NCBI GenBank assembly: GCA_027704905.1
Contig: CM051006.1
Coordinates: forward strand, 1,865,289-1,929,288
Direction of reading: 5' to 3'
Source of the DNA: Muraenolepis orangiensis
Lineage: Eukaryota > Chordata > Actinopteri > Gadiformes > Muraenolepididae
DNA length: 64,000 bases
Of this stretch, positions 23,621 to 36,418 are shown piece after piece. A program made the position numbers and the translations under genes. The first letter of the stretch is position 1; every line of letters starts with the position of its first letter. The notes beneath the pieces were generated by a model. It made no database searches. It saw only the letters and a program-made list of their open reading frames with translations, and was not told the origin of the DNA.

Positions 23621-23633
23621 GAGCCCCCCAGGG
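23601..23633. repeat. 13-bp perfect inverted repeat at LINE-LINE junction
   Basis: CCCTGGGGGGCTC (23601-23613) and GAGCCCCCCAGGG (23621-23633) flank a 7-nt loop. Both arms correspond to the GAPQG codons of RT, read in opposite orientation. Confidence 0.9.
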
Positions 23634-24165
23634 TCTACCGAGGCACTGTAGAGAGCGTCTTGATGAGTGGCGTCACAGTGTGGTACGGCAACACCACTGC
23701 ACAGGACAAGAAAACCATCGAGAGGGTTGTGAGGATGGCAGAGAAGATCATCGGGTGTTCACTTCCATGCATTGAGGAGATCTGTAAGACCAGATGTCGG
23801 AAGAAGGCCTTGTCCATCATAAAGGACTGCAACCACCCTGGGCACCATCTCTTCTCCCCCGCAGTTGCTTAGCATCCATACAAGTACTACCAGGTTGAAG
23901 ATAGTTTATATCCATAGGCAGTGACCTACTGAACTGCTAGGTGCTAGTTATGATAGTGCTGCCACTATCATAACATTGTCATTAACATTATACTATCATA
24001 AATTGCTTGACTTTCTGGAATCATATTCAATAATCATTACAGTTACTGCACTGTACTGCACTGTACTGCACTGTATTCATGATGCTGCTGCAATACTGGC
24101 ACTTTAAAATGCTACTTAAGGCTTTTTGCACAATATAACACGTACATACATTCACAGGTTATTAT
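23621..24165 (+). mobile_element. LINE 3' portion (family 2), plus strand
   Basis: The open segment 23636-23872 reads YRGTVESVLMSGVTVWYGNTT, then KIIGCSLPCI, then ALSIIKDCNHPGHHLFS, the C-terminal blocks of an L2-like LINE distinct from family 1. A UTR follows, with ATCATAACATTGTCATTAAC and a triplicated CTGCACTGTA. The 3' tail lies near the (GT)n array at 24184. The copy keeps only about the last 80 codons. Confidence 0.85.
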
Positions 24166-24183
24166 GCAGCAGACAGCGCCTCT

Positions 24184-24480
<297 letters not shown>

Positions 24481-24683
24481 AGCGTTGATAGAGAGTAAGA
24501 CATGGATAGAGAGAGATGTCTGGATCTTACAAGGGATTACAATATGGTGAAATACTAACCATAATAACTGTAATCATTGAACATATGTCTGACTGTGTGT
24601 GTGTGTGTGCCCACTTGTGTGTTTGTTTCCCGCCAAATCAGTGTATTGGTGTCAGCTGAAATACCCCTAGACTACATCTGAAG

Positions 24684-24815
<132 letters not shown>

Positions 24816-24888
24816 GGAGGAGGAACAGATGGTGGTCTTTACGGCTCATATAGCGACTTAATTAGGAGACGGAGGGGAGGAGGAAGGA

Positions 24889-25153
24889 GTCCTGGAAGGA
24901 GAGGGAGTCAGAGAGGAGATCTCCTTTAGAGGTCCTGGAAGGAGAGGGAGTCAGAGAGGAGATCTCCTTTAGAGGTCCTGGAAGGAGAGGGAGTCAGAGA
25001 GGAGATCTCCTTTAGAGGTCCTGGGAGGAGAGGGAGTCAGAGAGGAGATCTCCATTAGAGGTCCTGGAAGGAGAGGGAGTCAGAGAGGATATCTCCATTA
25101 GAGGTCCTGGAAGGAGAGGGAGTCAGAGAGGATATCTCCATTAGAGGTCCTGG
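24889..25153. repeat. 43-bp minisatellite, ~6 copies
   Basis: Unit GTCCTGGAAGGAGAGGGAGT plus CAGAGAGGAGATCTCCTTTA GAG. It contains the palindrome GGAGATCTCC. Variant copies (GATATCTCCATTA) cluster at the right. Confidence 0.93.
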
Positions 25154-25429
25154 AGGAAAGCCTTGTGTCGTAAAGCCTTCCAGCGTGAAGGATCAGAGCT
25201 GATAAAACTACCGGAACGTTCCTCCTGTCTCCAATTAGGGAGTGAATCAATTCCACACACAGGAAGCGAGTGTTGGCTGTGCTAAACTACACATTTATAT
25301 TTGCAATTGACTATTTATTTGTTTAGTAAACAGTGTTGTCTAAAGCCACTTACGTTAAATTCAGTTCCAGGTCAGTGCTTCCCCTTTAAATCACCCTCTA
25401 ACCTTTGACCCCATCCTTTAGGATATCTG

Positions 25430-25860
25430 TGTGAGTGGCACTAGTTCAATCAGAATTGAGTTGCACATCTTGCCTCCAGGTTAGGCTGTGGACATCGGGG
25501 ATCAAACCCAGAACCTTTCTCCTGGCAGAAAACTGGACGGTTGTATTTACTACCATTTCTTCATTTAGCATGAAGCCTTTCTTCAAAGGGACTCACAGTG
25601 AACTAAGGAGCATGTGGCGGTAAGGGAGGATACGGACATCGGGGTTCGAACCCCGATCCTTTTTGGCTCTGAGTTGAAAACGGAATACCGTACCGCCCTC
25701 CCCTGCCTCTAGAGGGCATAACCCAGCCTCCGCAGGGGGTCTTCATGTGGGGCCGGCTGAGCTGTCTCCATGGCAGCGCTTGGGTTCTGAAGACACGAAG
25801 TGATGATGCGGTCATGGGTTCGCTGCCCCATGAAGACGGCCTGATAGCATGAGGAGGCTA
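25430..25860. other. region with tRNA B-box-like motifs
   Basis: Three motifs resemble pol III B-boxes: GGGGATCAAACCC (25497), GGGGTTCGAACCCCG (25641) and GGGTTCGCTGCCCC (25817). No complete tRNA fold or SINE body could be assembled around them. They may be old SINE fragments. Confidence 0.3.
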
Positions 25861-26131
25861 GCCAGCAGGGACACTTAGCTTCTCACACTTCTAAAAGCTT
25901 CCTTCAGGAAACACAAAGAAACAAACAACAACAACAAAGAACAGCTGTTTGCTTTGTCATTTCTTTAATCCCCGTATGAACGTTTTTTTTGTGGTTTTTG
26001 TTTTACTGTTATTATGTTATATATATAACATATATAACATATATTACATAACTCTATATCATTTGTATTTATTCATTACTCTTTAGGTATGAAAAACCTT
26101 AGTCCCCCTTGGGGAAGAACATACTGTATAT

Positions 26132-26155
26132 CAAATATATATATATATATATATA
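26132..26155. repeat. short (TA)n
   Basis: About 11 TA units, with related ATATAT blocks nearby. Confidence 0.85.
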
Positions 26156-26159
26156 CTGT

Positions 26160-26819
26160 CAAATATATATAACAGTCAAAACAAGCAGGAAAGAGATACA
26201 GATGAGTCAATGTCAATAAACATACACATTTATTAAAAGTTGCATTTCTCATCTTGGTTGCGAGTCTCATCTTGGTTGGTTTGACCTTTGCCCCCCAGTT
26301 GGTGAATTTCTTGACGATTGTCAGAAACAGATTATATTCTATTGTATCTGCACATTTCTATTTGTTCAACAGCCCTCGTCTCGTCTTCATTTCGCCATTT
26401 GCATTTGTACCTCAAAACAAAGTGCGAAACGCTTTTAACGAATGACCTCCCCTCCGACGGAGCGAGACGGTGAAGCCTTTCACTCCAAACTGAGACGTGA
26501 CGCCCTCGACGGTCCAGGGCGCTGATCTGTTCTCAGAAACACTGGACCGTTCTCCGGCCCTTCAGGCGGCGGGATAGGAAGCGGGGGGATGCCGTCACCT
26601 CGGGTCGTCTGAGATCCGGCGTGTGACTCCTGTTGGACCGCCGTGCTCTGTTCACCGCCCCTCTTGACTTCCTAAGCGTACAAGTTGTTTCTGGCCCTCA
26701 AATCCTTGAGTGGAGCTCCAGCGGGACTCTTTAATTATCTTCTCTGGCTGAAAAGAGCGACCCATCGGCCCCAAAAGTGAGAGAGCCCTTAATCACAGTT
26801 CCAGACTCAAAGGGCTTCA
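26160..26819. other. unassigned non-coding DNA
   Basis: Mixed composition, moderately GC-rich at 26455-26660. Nothing recognised. Confidence 0.45.
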
Positions 26820-26990
26820 CAGGCCACACGTTTACAACACTCCAAGCAAGAAAAAACTCTAAATGATGAAGGAAGAAATCTTGAGAAAAGTGAGTGGAAG
26901 GGATCCCTCTTTCCAGGGATGGTTCTGGAGTGACATGGGTGCCATAAGTGACCTATAGTAATGTACATAGTAATGTACAAAGATACATAT
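26820..26990 (+). mobile_element. possible LINE 3'-UTR fragment
   Basis: GGAAGAAATCTTGAGAAAAG followed by AGGGATCCCTCTTTCCAGG resembles a motif common in teleost dispersed repeats. This is recognition from general knowledge. No second copy lies in the window. Confidence 0.35.
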
Positions 26991-27127
26991 TATATACACA
27001 ATATACAAATATTAAAATGAGAATATATTTGTGTGGTGCTGGCCGGTATCCTTCAGGTGGGGATCACAGCGGAACATTGGAGAACAGATGCAGATTGTGG
27101 TATGGTTAGATGGGGTAGGGTGGACCA

Positions 27128-27345
27128 AGACCATGTGGAGAACCTCTAGTCTAGTACCTATCAGTCTGATCATGAGATGGAGCATGTAGAGAACCTCTAG
27201 TCTAGTACCTATCAGTATGATCGTTAGATGGACCATGTAGAGAACCTCTAGTCTAGTACCTATCAGTCTGATGGTTAGATGGGGTAGGGTAGACCAGGAC
27301 CATGTGGAGAACCTCTAGTCTTGTACCTATCGGGAGCAGGGGTAG
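27128..27345. repeat. ~52-bp minisatellite, ~4 copies
   Basis: Unit contains AGAACCTCTAGTCTAGTACC and TATCAGTCTGAT followed by ATGGAGCATG-type variants. Alternate copies carry a GGGTAGGGT insert. Confidence 0.9.
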
Positions 27346-27504
27346 GCTAGTGCTGGATGGGACACTCCTAGGTGCCAAACAATCAACAGTCAATGTGAAA
27401 AGTTAGGTTTTAAGTTAAGATTAAAACATTTGTAGTGCAGTTGTATACATGTAGTGTTCTGTTCGGCTGTGTTACATCACTATCTAAGTGTAATGCAGCG
27501 TTGT

Positions 27505-27626
<122 letters not shown>

Positions 27627-27855
27627 CCGTGAGAGATAGAGGATGCCACTAAGACGGTACACAGGCCAGGAACCTGACCACTGAGGAGGGGATGAGAGGA
27701 GAGCATTCTCCTCAGCTCGCTCTCAGATGGAAGATAATTACTGAGCTCAGCTGAAATATTCATCTTCTTTAGGAGCAGGAAGAAGATCTCTGGGTTATTG
27801 ATTTATCAGAAGCCCTGCCAAAGAATATATTTTTCATATTAGATCAAGCACTGGT

Positions 27856-27857
27856 AC

Positions 27858-27919
<62 letters not shown>

Positions 27920-27940
27920 ACATCAACCCCCCCCCCCCCC
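27856..27940. repeat. (CA)n plus poly-C run
   Basis: About 30 CA units, then a run of 14 C near 27927. Confidence 0.95.
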
Positions 27941-27959
27941 GCTTAGGGGCCCTTGTGGT

Positions 27960-28110
27960 CGATCTACGTGGTCACGGCTAATTTGGTGAACAAACTCCCC
28001 ACCGATGTCAGGACTGCAGAGTCTCTGCCCATCTGGATGAAAACTGAAAACCCATCTCTTCAGGACACACTTCCCGGATCCTTCCTCGTAGCGCTAAGTC
28101 ATTTATCTAA
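27960..28110 (+). pseudogene. LINE 3' coding fragment (family 3)
   Basis: One frame reads LVNKLPTDVRTAESLPIW and the next LKTHLFRTHFPDPSS. Together these are the C-terminal blocks of the LINE family at 44.7-46.7 kb (there NELPMDVRTAER... and ..THFFRKHYPDPSS). A frameshift separates them. It is only about 45 codons of a decayed 3' end. Confidence 0.75.
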
Positions 28111-28241
28111 GTAGATTTGATATTATAGATAGGTAGATATTGTTCTAGATATTGTTATATATTGATTGCCAACTTATGTACTTTTCCCTTACTGTACTTG
28201 TACCTGAACTTATTGTACCTGAGCACTGGTTCAGTTACAGT

Positions 28242-28858
28242 TACAGGGTTTGGTTCATGAGGTGGAATAGGAATGTGGTCTACAGGGTTTGGTTCATGAG
28301 GTGGAATAGGAATGTGGTCTACAGGGTTTGGTTCATGAGGTGGAATAGGAATGTGGTCTACAGGGTTTGGTTCATGAGGTGGAATAGGAATGTGGTCTAC
28401 AGGGTTTGGTTCATGAGGTGGAATAGGAATGTGGTCTGCAGGGTTTGGTTCATGAGGTGGAATAGGAATGCGGTCTACAGGGTTTGGTTCATGAGGTGGA
28501 ATAGGAATGTGGTCTACAGGGTTTGGTTCATGAGGTGGAATAGGAATGTGGTCTACAGGGTTTGGTTCATGAGGTGGAATAGGAATGTGGTCTACATGGT
28601 TTGGTTCAAGAGGTGGAATAGGAATGTGGTCTACAGGGTTTGGTTCATGAGGTGGAATAGGAATGTGGTCTACAGGGTTTGGTTCATGAGGTGGAATAGG
28701 AATGTGGTCTACAGGGTTTGGTTCATGAGGTGGAATAGGAATGTGGTCTACAGGGTTTGGTTCATGAGGTGGAATAGGAATGTGGTCTACAGGGTTTGGT
28801 TCATGAGGTGGAATAGGAATGTGGTCTACAGGGTTTGGTTCTTGAGGAATAGGAATGT
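28242..28858. repeat. 39-bp minisatellite, ~16 copies
   Basis: Unit GGGTTTGGTTCATGAGGTGG plus AATAGGAATGTGGTCTACA. Copies are almost identical. Both strands are open (13-residue repeats YRVWFMRWNRNVV and DHIPIPPHEPNPV) because 39 is divisible by 3. The minus frame extends into adjoining (CA)n and (CT)n translations, which argues against a real protein. Confidence 0.95.
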
Positions 28859-28998
28859 GCTTTGATGGCTTCTGTGGTTTAAAGAGAAATATAGAAACCA
28901 TGCAGACTTTGAAATAGAGAAAGTGCAGGGAGAACTGGAGCAGAATGTGTGGAGGTGGTGTTCCTGACACAGCTGGTTCTGCTTGTGTGAATGTGTTG

Positions 28999-29003
<5 letters not shown>

Positions 29004-29042
<39 letters not shown>

Positions 29043-29050
29043 CTGTGTTT
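29004..29050. repeat. (GT)n microsatellite
   Basis: About 18 GT units leading into a (GA)n array. Confidence 0.95.
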
Positions 29051-29052
29051 GT

Positions 29053-29164
<112 letters not shown>

Positions 29165-29280
29165 TGTGTTCTGTCTTCAGCCTTAAAGGCCCCGTCACAC
29201 CATAACATTCTGGTCAGCGTTTGAGGAAACGTTGGTAATCGTCCGTGGTCGCTGGCATAGCGCCAGAAGAGCATTGTGTG

Positions 29281-29346
29281 AACGCTGGTGAACGCTGGTA
29301 ATCGTCGGTGATCGTCGGTGATCGTCGGTGATCGTCGGTGATCGGT
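29281..29346. repeat. 10-bp subrepeats in the TTAA element
   Basis: Five to six copies of GATCGTCGGT inside the left arm. Confidence 0.85.
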
Positions 29347-29678
29347 GGAGACCACTGTTCTTCAACGTTTAACGTTAAACGCTGGAGAACGCTGGAGAAC
29401 ATTTGTGGAAGTTGTACTAACGTTTGCCGAACGTTGCACGCGTTCGGCTATTGTTAGTCAGTCGTTACCCTAGCTTTACTTGGTTGTTATTAATCGTTCA
29501 CAATCTTTGCTTTGCAGTGAACAACTCACTGGTACACATCCGACATTGTGTGCCTATTTTCGGATTGGAGATGGAGTACAGACGACATGGCGATGGAGAT
29601 GGAGTTTAGCAGTAGCCCCCCTCACACGCTTTTTTCCTCTTGGCGGCATGATGTGCACTGTTCAATATCCAGAAGAAC

Positions 29679-30145
29679 GGTCACGGTTACGGTGGTTGGC
29701 AGGGGGCGTGGCCAAGCCACGTGCGCTGGCGTCGAACACACACACACACACACACACACCTGTCAGCAATTGCAGTGGCTGATTGCTAATCCCCTCACCT
29801 GGGGTCTATAGACCCTGGCTCCCCGTTACCCCGGGGTTAGGTCGTACGTCATACTTTGTTCATGTTACGTCGTACATTCTGGACGGAATCGCCACGCTGA
29901 TGTCCTGGAGATCCAGATTTTTTGCCTATCCCGCGTCCCCAGCGTACCCAGACTCCTCCCCCGTCCCGGACTACTCGCCGGTCTACTACCTGCCGGTACT
30001 CCGCGGATCGACCTCCCGGTACCCAGACCCCTGGACTGTCCCTGATCACTCTCTTGTGTTGTGTTTGCTTGAAATAAAGCTCTGTTATAGCTCCACTGTG
30101 TCTTGGTCTGCATTCTGGGTCCCACCGAACAATCCACTCGTGACA
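29679..30145 (+). mobile_element. solo LTR nested in the TTAA transposon
   Basis: The 467-bp block is flanked by the exact 5-bp repeat AGAAC (29674-29678 and 30146-30150). It begins GGTCACGG and ends CCACTCGTGACA, so the termini are nearly complementary (TGTCACG expected at the left; the first base appears mutated). A polyadenylation signal AATAAA lies at about 30070, followed by a GT-rich stretch, as in LTR R/U5 regions. There is no internal retroelement sequence, consistent with LTR-LTR recombination. The class (Gypsy is likely from the 5-bp TSD) is inferred. A short (CA)n at 29737-29758 lies inside. Confidence 0.78.
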
Positions 30146-30431
30146 AGAACAACTGAATCCACTGTGATTTCCCCGCGTTTTATACCCGTTTGAACACAGT
30201 GACATGTCAGCACACGCTAATAGTTTTCAGGGGTGTCTTACTTGGTCGCTGGTACACGCTCCTCATGCGTTAGTCACACGCTAATTCATGCGTTAGTCAC
30301 ACGCCAGATGTACACGCTCACCCTAGAACGCTCGAAAATTGAACGATTAGAACGTTCATAGAACGCTGACCAGAACGTTATGGTTTGATGGGGCCTTAAC
30401 AAGGGCATCCATAATGGAAACGGAGCTAGCG

Positions 30432-30433
<2 letters not shown>

Positions 30434-30510
<77 letters not shown>

Positions 30511-30522
30511 GGGGGGGGAGGG
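30434..30522. repeat. (GT)n plus poly-G
   Basis: About 37 GT units followed by a run of about 12 G. Confidence 0.96.
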
Positions 30523-30616
30523 GTTAAAGACATTACAGACGGTTAGGTCTCACCCTGGACCCTGTAAACGACAAATGAAACAGAACCGCCGGTAACTGCT
30601 CTATGCTGCTCAAAGC

Positions 30617-30660
30617 TGTGTGTGTGTGCGTGTGTGTGTGTGCGTGCGTGCATGCATGTG
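30617..30660. repeat. (GT)n / GCGT short array
   Basis: Interrupted GT tract ending in GCGTGCATGCATG. Confidence 0.9.
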
Positions 30661-30994
30661 CAGTAAGGGAGGTCAAGCCTCCCTTAGTCTAGCCAGAGGC
30701 TCTGTGTACCAATCAGCAGAGCTCACTGCACTGGTGAATACCCAATCAGAGTTTTGGGTTTTTTTCATCATGCAAGTATGTATCTTGTGTCATTCATTAA
30801 TTCATTGTTGCTCAAGGAACTCGTGAGTCGACTATTTTAGACTGTAAACTTTCGAGTTCCGTCCTCAAAGCGTTCCAGGTGCATGACGCCAAACGAAAAC
30901 AGAAAGCATGGCTCACCGTGACCACTGTACTGAACTGTAATCATGATGCTGCTGCACTACTGGCCCTTTAAAATGCTTTAAATGCTTGTTGCAC

Positions 30995-31037
<43 letters not shown>

Positions 31038-31505
31038 TATAGTATAGTGTTGTTTTAAAATATTATACTGCGGGAGGGAATGAGGAGTAAGCATTCCATT
31101 GTACTTGTTGCAAATGGTAAATATAAAGTCTTGAATCTTGAATCTTGAAGGTGGTGTTTCTTTGGCTCCCTATTAGACAATTGACGTGATGTACGTGCAT
31201 AACTGGTTTTACTATATGACAGTATGTCTTAATTTAATTTAATGGTAAAGGTAAATATACTTTACGCAATATTTGTTTCTCCTTGAAATCTCACTCAATT
31301 TCAATTCCGTTCTGTTTGACAGAACCAGCATTAGCCATTTTCCAGATTTTCATGATTAATAGCTAAATATCTCTTTTTCATCAAAACAATGCTTCTTCCC
31401 CCTTAGATCACAATCAGTTTCAATTCAGTTAGGTTTTTCTCCTAAAATGATCCACTAATACACGGTCAGAATTGATAGTGAGGAACCTTCATATTCCTTC
31501 ATTTA
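30661..31505. mobile_element. second copy of the 6.5-kb MITE family, interrupted
   Basis: From CAGTAAGGGAGG onward it matches 6735-7340 in order, with shared blocks AGCTCACTGCACTGGTGAAT, GTGTCATTCATTAATTC, AAAGCGTTCCAGGT and TCAGAATTGATAGTGAGG. The left roughly 220 bp of the first copy is missing and the right terminus is lost after CCTTCATTT. A LINE tail (30923-31147) interrupts it between CACCGTGAC and AAGGTGGTG. Compared with the uninterrupted copy, this fixes the insertion point. Confidence 0.8.
30923..31147 (+). mobile_element. LINE 3' tail (family 2) nested in MITE
   Basis: The insert begins CACTGTACTGAACTG and contains the family-2 UTR blocks GATGCTGCTGCACTACTGG, TTGCACAAT, an interrupting (TA)n, GGAGTAAGCATTCCATTG and the tail TCTTGAATCTTGAATCTTG. 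There is no obvious target duplication. Confidence 0.85.
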
Positions 31506-31529
31506 AAAACTATAATTGATTTGATGTTC

Positions 31530-32040
31530 GCGGTGCAGCCACTTCCATACATGCCATGTGTCCTACAGCCCAGAGGTCCTCCACCTGTTGCACTGCAGAC
31601 GGGTTTGATATTGCCAACATGGTTCAATAGGACCAGATAACTCTGAACGGGAACTGCTCCCATCTTGCTAGCTGCAGCTTCTCCCAACAGTTCACAGGTC
31701 CTTGGCAGCAGTCAGTATCAAATCCTCATCAACAGTGAAAGGCTTGTTAGCCTTAGCAATATTATTAGCCACTCAATACGCGGCGGTCAGAGCGGCCATG
31801 TTTAGAGAGGGTGGCTCACAGTCTGTCTGCTCACTCGCTCACAGGTGTCTCTAAGTGTGAGAGCTCAAGATGAAAGATGCTGCAGCAGTTCGGAGGGCTT
31901 CATGGCCTCGTTAGACAGCTTGTGTCCACATCTCACACACAGAGAGGGGCTTTGGGAGCACTGGAATCACCGGTTACCATGAAGCCATATTTGATGTACG
32001 TCTCGTCGTATTCCCATTGAAAGAAGATTTAGTTTTCTTG
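31530..32040 (-). pseudogene. broken hAT transposase (BED-finger, ZBED-like)
   Basis: On the minus strand from about 32035 the frame reads FFQWEYDETYIKYGFMVTGD, then SSAPKAPLCV. After an apparent 2-nt TG insertion (GTGTGTGAG), another frame continues RCGHKLSNEAMKPSELLQHL. This is the BED zinc finger of ZBED5/FAM200-like hAT transposases, and it parallels GFMEGTD...CVICREKLANDSMKP in the element at 21.9 kb. Further along come NIAKANKPFTVDEDLIL and LGEAAASKM, the next conserved segment, again with frameshifts and stops. The catalytic core is not visible. It adjoins the MITE copy at 30661-31505 and could be part of the same ancient element. Confidence 0.75.
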
Positions 32041-32060
32041 TTTAGTCTCCTCCCTGCAGC

Positions 32061-32535
32061 CCTCCTGCAGTGTTGTGCTGTTGTCATCATCGTTAGGTCT
32101 GTTATCTACCAATCAACTATCCATCAACGCTTGTTTTCCATCATCTCATCTTAGCTCATCGCAAGCTAGCAGTTGAACGCACGTGAAGTTCAGTCAACAA
32201 ACAGGAACTGAGGGCTGTTGGCTTGGATTGAATAGTGAAAGAATCCTCAGGTGGTGACAAGAACCTACTGGCTCAACCAGCTGCTGGGGACATGGTGCTG
32301 AGATGCTGGTTGTCATCCTGCATGTCTGACTAGTCTCTATAGAAAACCAGAAACCGTTGGTAAAACTAAGAGTAACACAAGTCGGGTCATAGAAGCGCAT
32401 CATATTGCTGACTGCTCAATGCTGGTAATGTCCACTAGTCAAAGACCAACAAGCTATAGGGACGTTCTCCCCATCCGCCTTCACTCAATTAAAAGGGAAA
32501 CATGCATCATGGAAGCTATTGTCAGCAGGAGTGCT
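32061..32535. other. unassigned non-coding DNA
   Basis: Nothing recognised. The part next to 32040 may be the 5' region of the hAT fragment. Confidence 0.4.
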
Positions 32536-32995
32536 AGTGATGTGAGTTACTATAGTGATGTGAGTCACTATAGTGATGTGAGTCACTATAGTGATGTGAG
32601 TCACTATAGTGATGTGAGTCACTATAGTGATGTGAGTCACTATAGTGATGTTAGTCAGGATAATAATGTGAGTCACTATAGTGATGTGAGTCACTATAGT
32701 AATGTTCGTCACTATGGTGACGAACATTACTATAGTGACTCACATCACTATAGTGACTATCATCACTATAGTGATGTGAGTCACTATAGTGATGTGAGTC
32801 ACTATAGTGATGTGAGTCACTATAGTGATGTGAGTTCACTATAGTGATGTTCGTCACTATAGTGATGTGAGTCACTATAGTGATGATAGTCACTATGGTG
32901 ATGTCAGTCACTATAGTGATGATAGTCACTATAGTGATGTGAGTCACTATAGTGATGATAGTCACTATGGTGATGTGAGTCACGATCACTAGTGA
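32536..32995. repeat. 18-bp hairpin-forming array with AP-1 heptamers
   Basis: Unit GATGTGAGTCACTATAGT. The core ATCACTATAGTGAT is a perfect palindrome, so each unit can fold. I count 14 exact TGAGTCA/TGACTCA heptamers (AP-1/TRE consensus) between 32540 and 32990. At 32671-32758 the array reverses orientation, giving 42-bp perfect arms around a TATG loop (32713-32716). The right third has GATAGT and CTATGG variants. The SDVSHYSDVSHY frame is a repeat artefact. Confidence 0.95.
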
Positions 32996-33224
32996 AGTGA
33001 ATCTAAAGTTCTTTGTTATTTCTGTGGGTGGACCTTTGAAAGCACGTGTCCTTTATGGAATGTTGATATATGAACTCTGATTGTCAGGGGAAACCATTGC
33101 TTTTCTAAACCTGGAACACATTCAATTGATTTAATGGATTCCTTGACCCCAGCAATGTGCATATTGACACTCTCTCATTACAGCTATGGATACAGTAGCA
33201 GAGTTACTTAAATTACACTGTCAT

Positions 33225-33425
33225 ACTTTTGCTGGACTTTATGGACTCATGTTTATGGACTCAGACTCTTTATGGACCCAGTTACTGCACTATTAAAAAA
33301 GTTTTTTCACAATTCTACACATGTACTGTATATATCATCCATCAGTCACTTTATTGTTATTTTTATTGTTAATTTTATTGTGAATCTTGAGAGATATGTA
33401 TTGGCTACTGCCCCATGCTGTCTGC
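33225..33425 (+). mobile_element. LINE 3'-UTR fragment (family 2-related)
   Basis: Shares TTTGCTGGACTTTA with 39030-39045. The ACTGCACTATT...TTTTTTCACAAT...CAGTCACTTTATTGTTATTTT order matches the minus strand of 43325-43400. It ends near a GTGAATCTTGAGA tail-like motif. Confidence 0.55.
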
Positions 33426-35370
<1,945 letters not shown>

Positions 35371-35548
35371 CTACAATAGGAGCACTTTAAGTCATTCATC
35401 ATTATGGTACAATAGGATCACTTAAAGTCATTCATCATTATGGTACAATAGGAAAACTTTAAGTCATTCATCATTATGGTACAACAGGAGCACTTTAAGT
35501 AATTCATAATTATGGTACAACAGGAGCACTTTAAGTCATTCATCATTA
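35371..35548. repeat. ~36-bp minisatellite, 5 copies
   Basis: Unit ACAATAGGAGCACTTTAAGT plus CATTCATCATTATGGT, with a few substitutions. Confidence 0.93.
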
Positions 35549-35924
35549 TGTTTGTTGATGAAATGTTGGTTTGTTAACGTGTTTGTTTTTTTATTGCCGT
35601 CCAGAACCACAACGGTAAATGCATTAGCCTCATAACCACTTTGTGACCCAATGTACTCAAAGTACTCTGTACTCTGAGTATCTGAGTACTCTGAGTACAT
35701 TGTCCTCCTCTTGGATCATGGATCATGGATCGGAGGCTCAGTGTGACAAGAACTCAGTGTGAAGCCACAGCTATTGATCTGGGACTAAACAGCCGTCTCC
35801 TTCCCTCTGACACTTTTAACGTTCAAGGGTCTGGAGACACCAGAGGACTGCCTTGCTGAAACAGCACACAGATACAGACTTACCATAATATTATACACAT
35901 TGTATTCATATTTTCTATAAATCC

Positions 35925-35953
35925 CCCCCCACACACACACACACACACACAGA
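35925..35953. repeat. poly-C plus (CA)n
   Basis: Eight C then about ten CA units. Confidence 0.9.
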
Positions 35954-36266
35954 CACTGTTAATTATGAAAATATGTAATTTATTCAAATTTTTCTAATTT
36001 ATAATTCTTGTAATTCTGTAGCTTTTGCACATCTTCCGAGCTGGTGGTAACATTTCACTATACAATGTTCACTGTACCTTATACATGTGACAATTAAACC
36101 ACTAATCAGAATGTAAACTAGCAGGAAGCCAAGGTTTCAGATGGAATTAGAGAAAGCCAGAAGCCGCTGAGAGCTAAAGGCTAACTGGGTTTAGGCTAAT
36201 GGGCCTTCCAGTGGATTTCTATTAGGGAGAGAACAGTTTGGCAGCTCCCAGAGTCACGACTCTCTG

Positions 36267-36418
<152 letters not shown>

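Larger units (their letters stand above)
29187..30395. mobile_element. TTAA-target DNA transposon (piggyBac- or Kolobok-like), non-autonomous
   Basis: TTAA occurs immediately outside both ends (29183-29186 and 30396-30399). The ends are inverted over about 35 bp: AGGCCCCGTCACACCATAAC at the left and GTTATGGTTTGATGGGGCC at the right, continuing inward as TTCTGGTCAGCGTT and AACGCTGACCAGAA. TTAA duplication is the mark of piggyBac and Kolobok elements. The terminal bases do not decide between them. No transposase is present. Internal AACGCTGG/ACGCTGGTGAACG repeats extend the foldback. A solo LTR has inserted at 29679. Confidence 0.85.

Noticed and set aside
23234..23872. 212-residue plus-strand ORF as one protein
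   Set aside because: Its first two thirds are the antisense of family-1 RT. Only the last part, after 23636, is genuine family-2 coding sequence.
35990..36105. Possible LINE 3' end (TTTTGCACATCTT...GTGACAATTAAACC)
   Set aside because: The resemblance is limited to a few short motifs, and there is no coding part or tail repeat.
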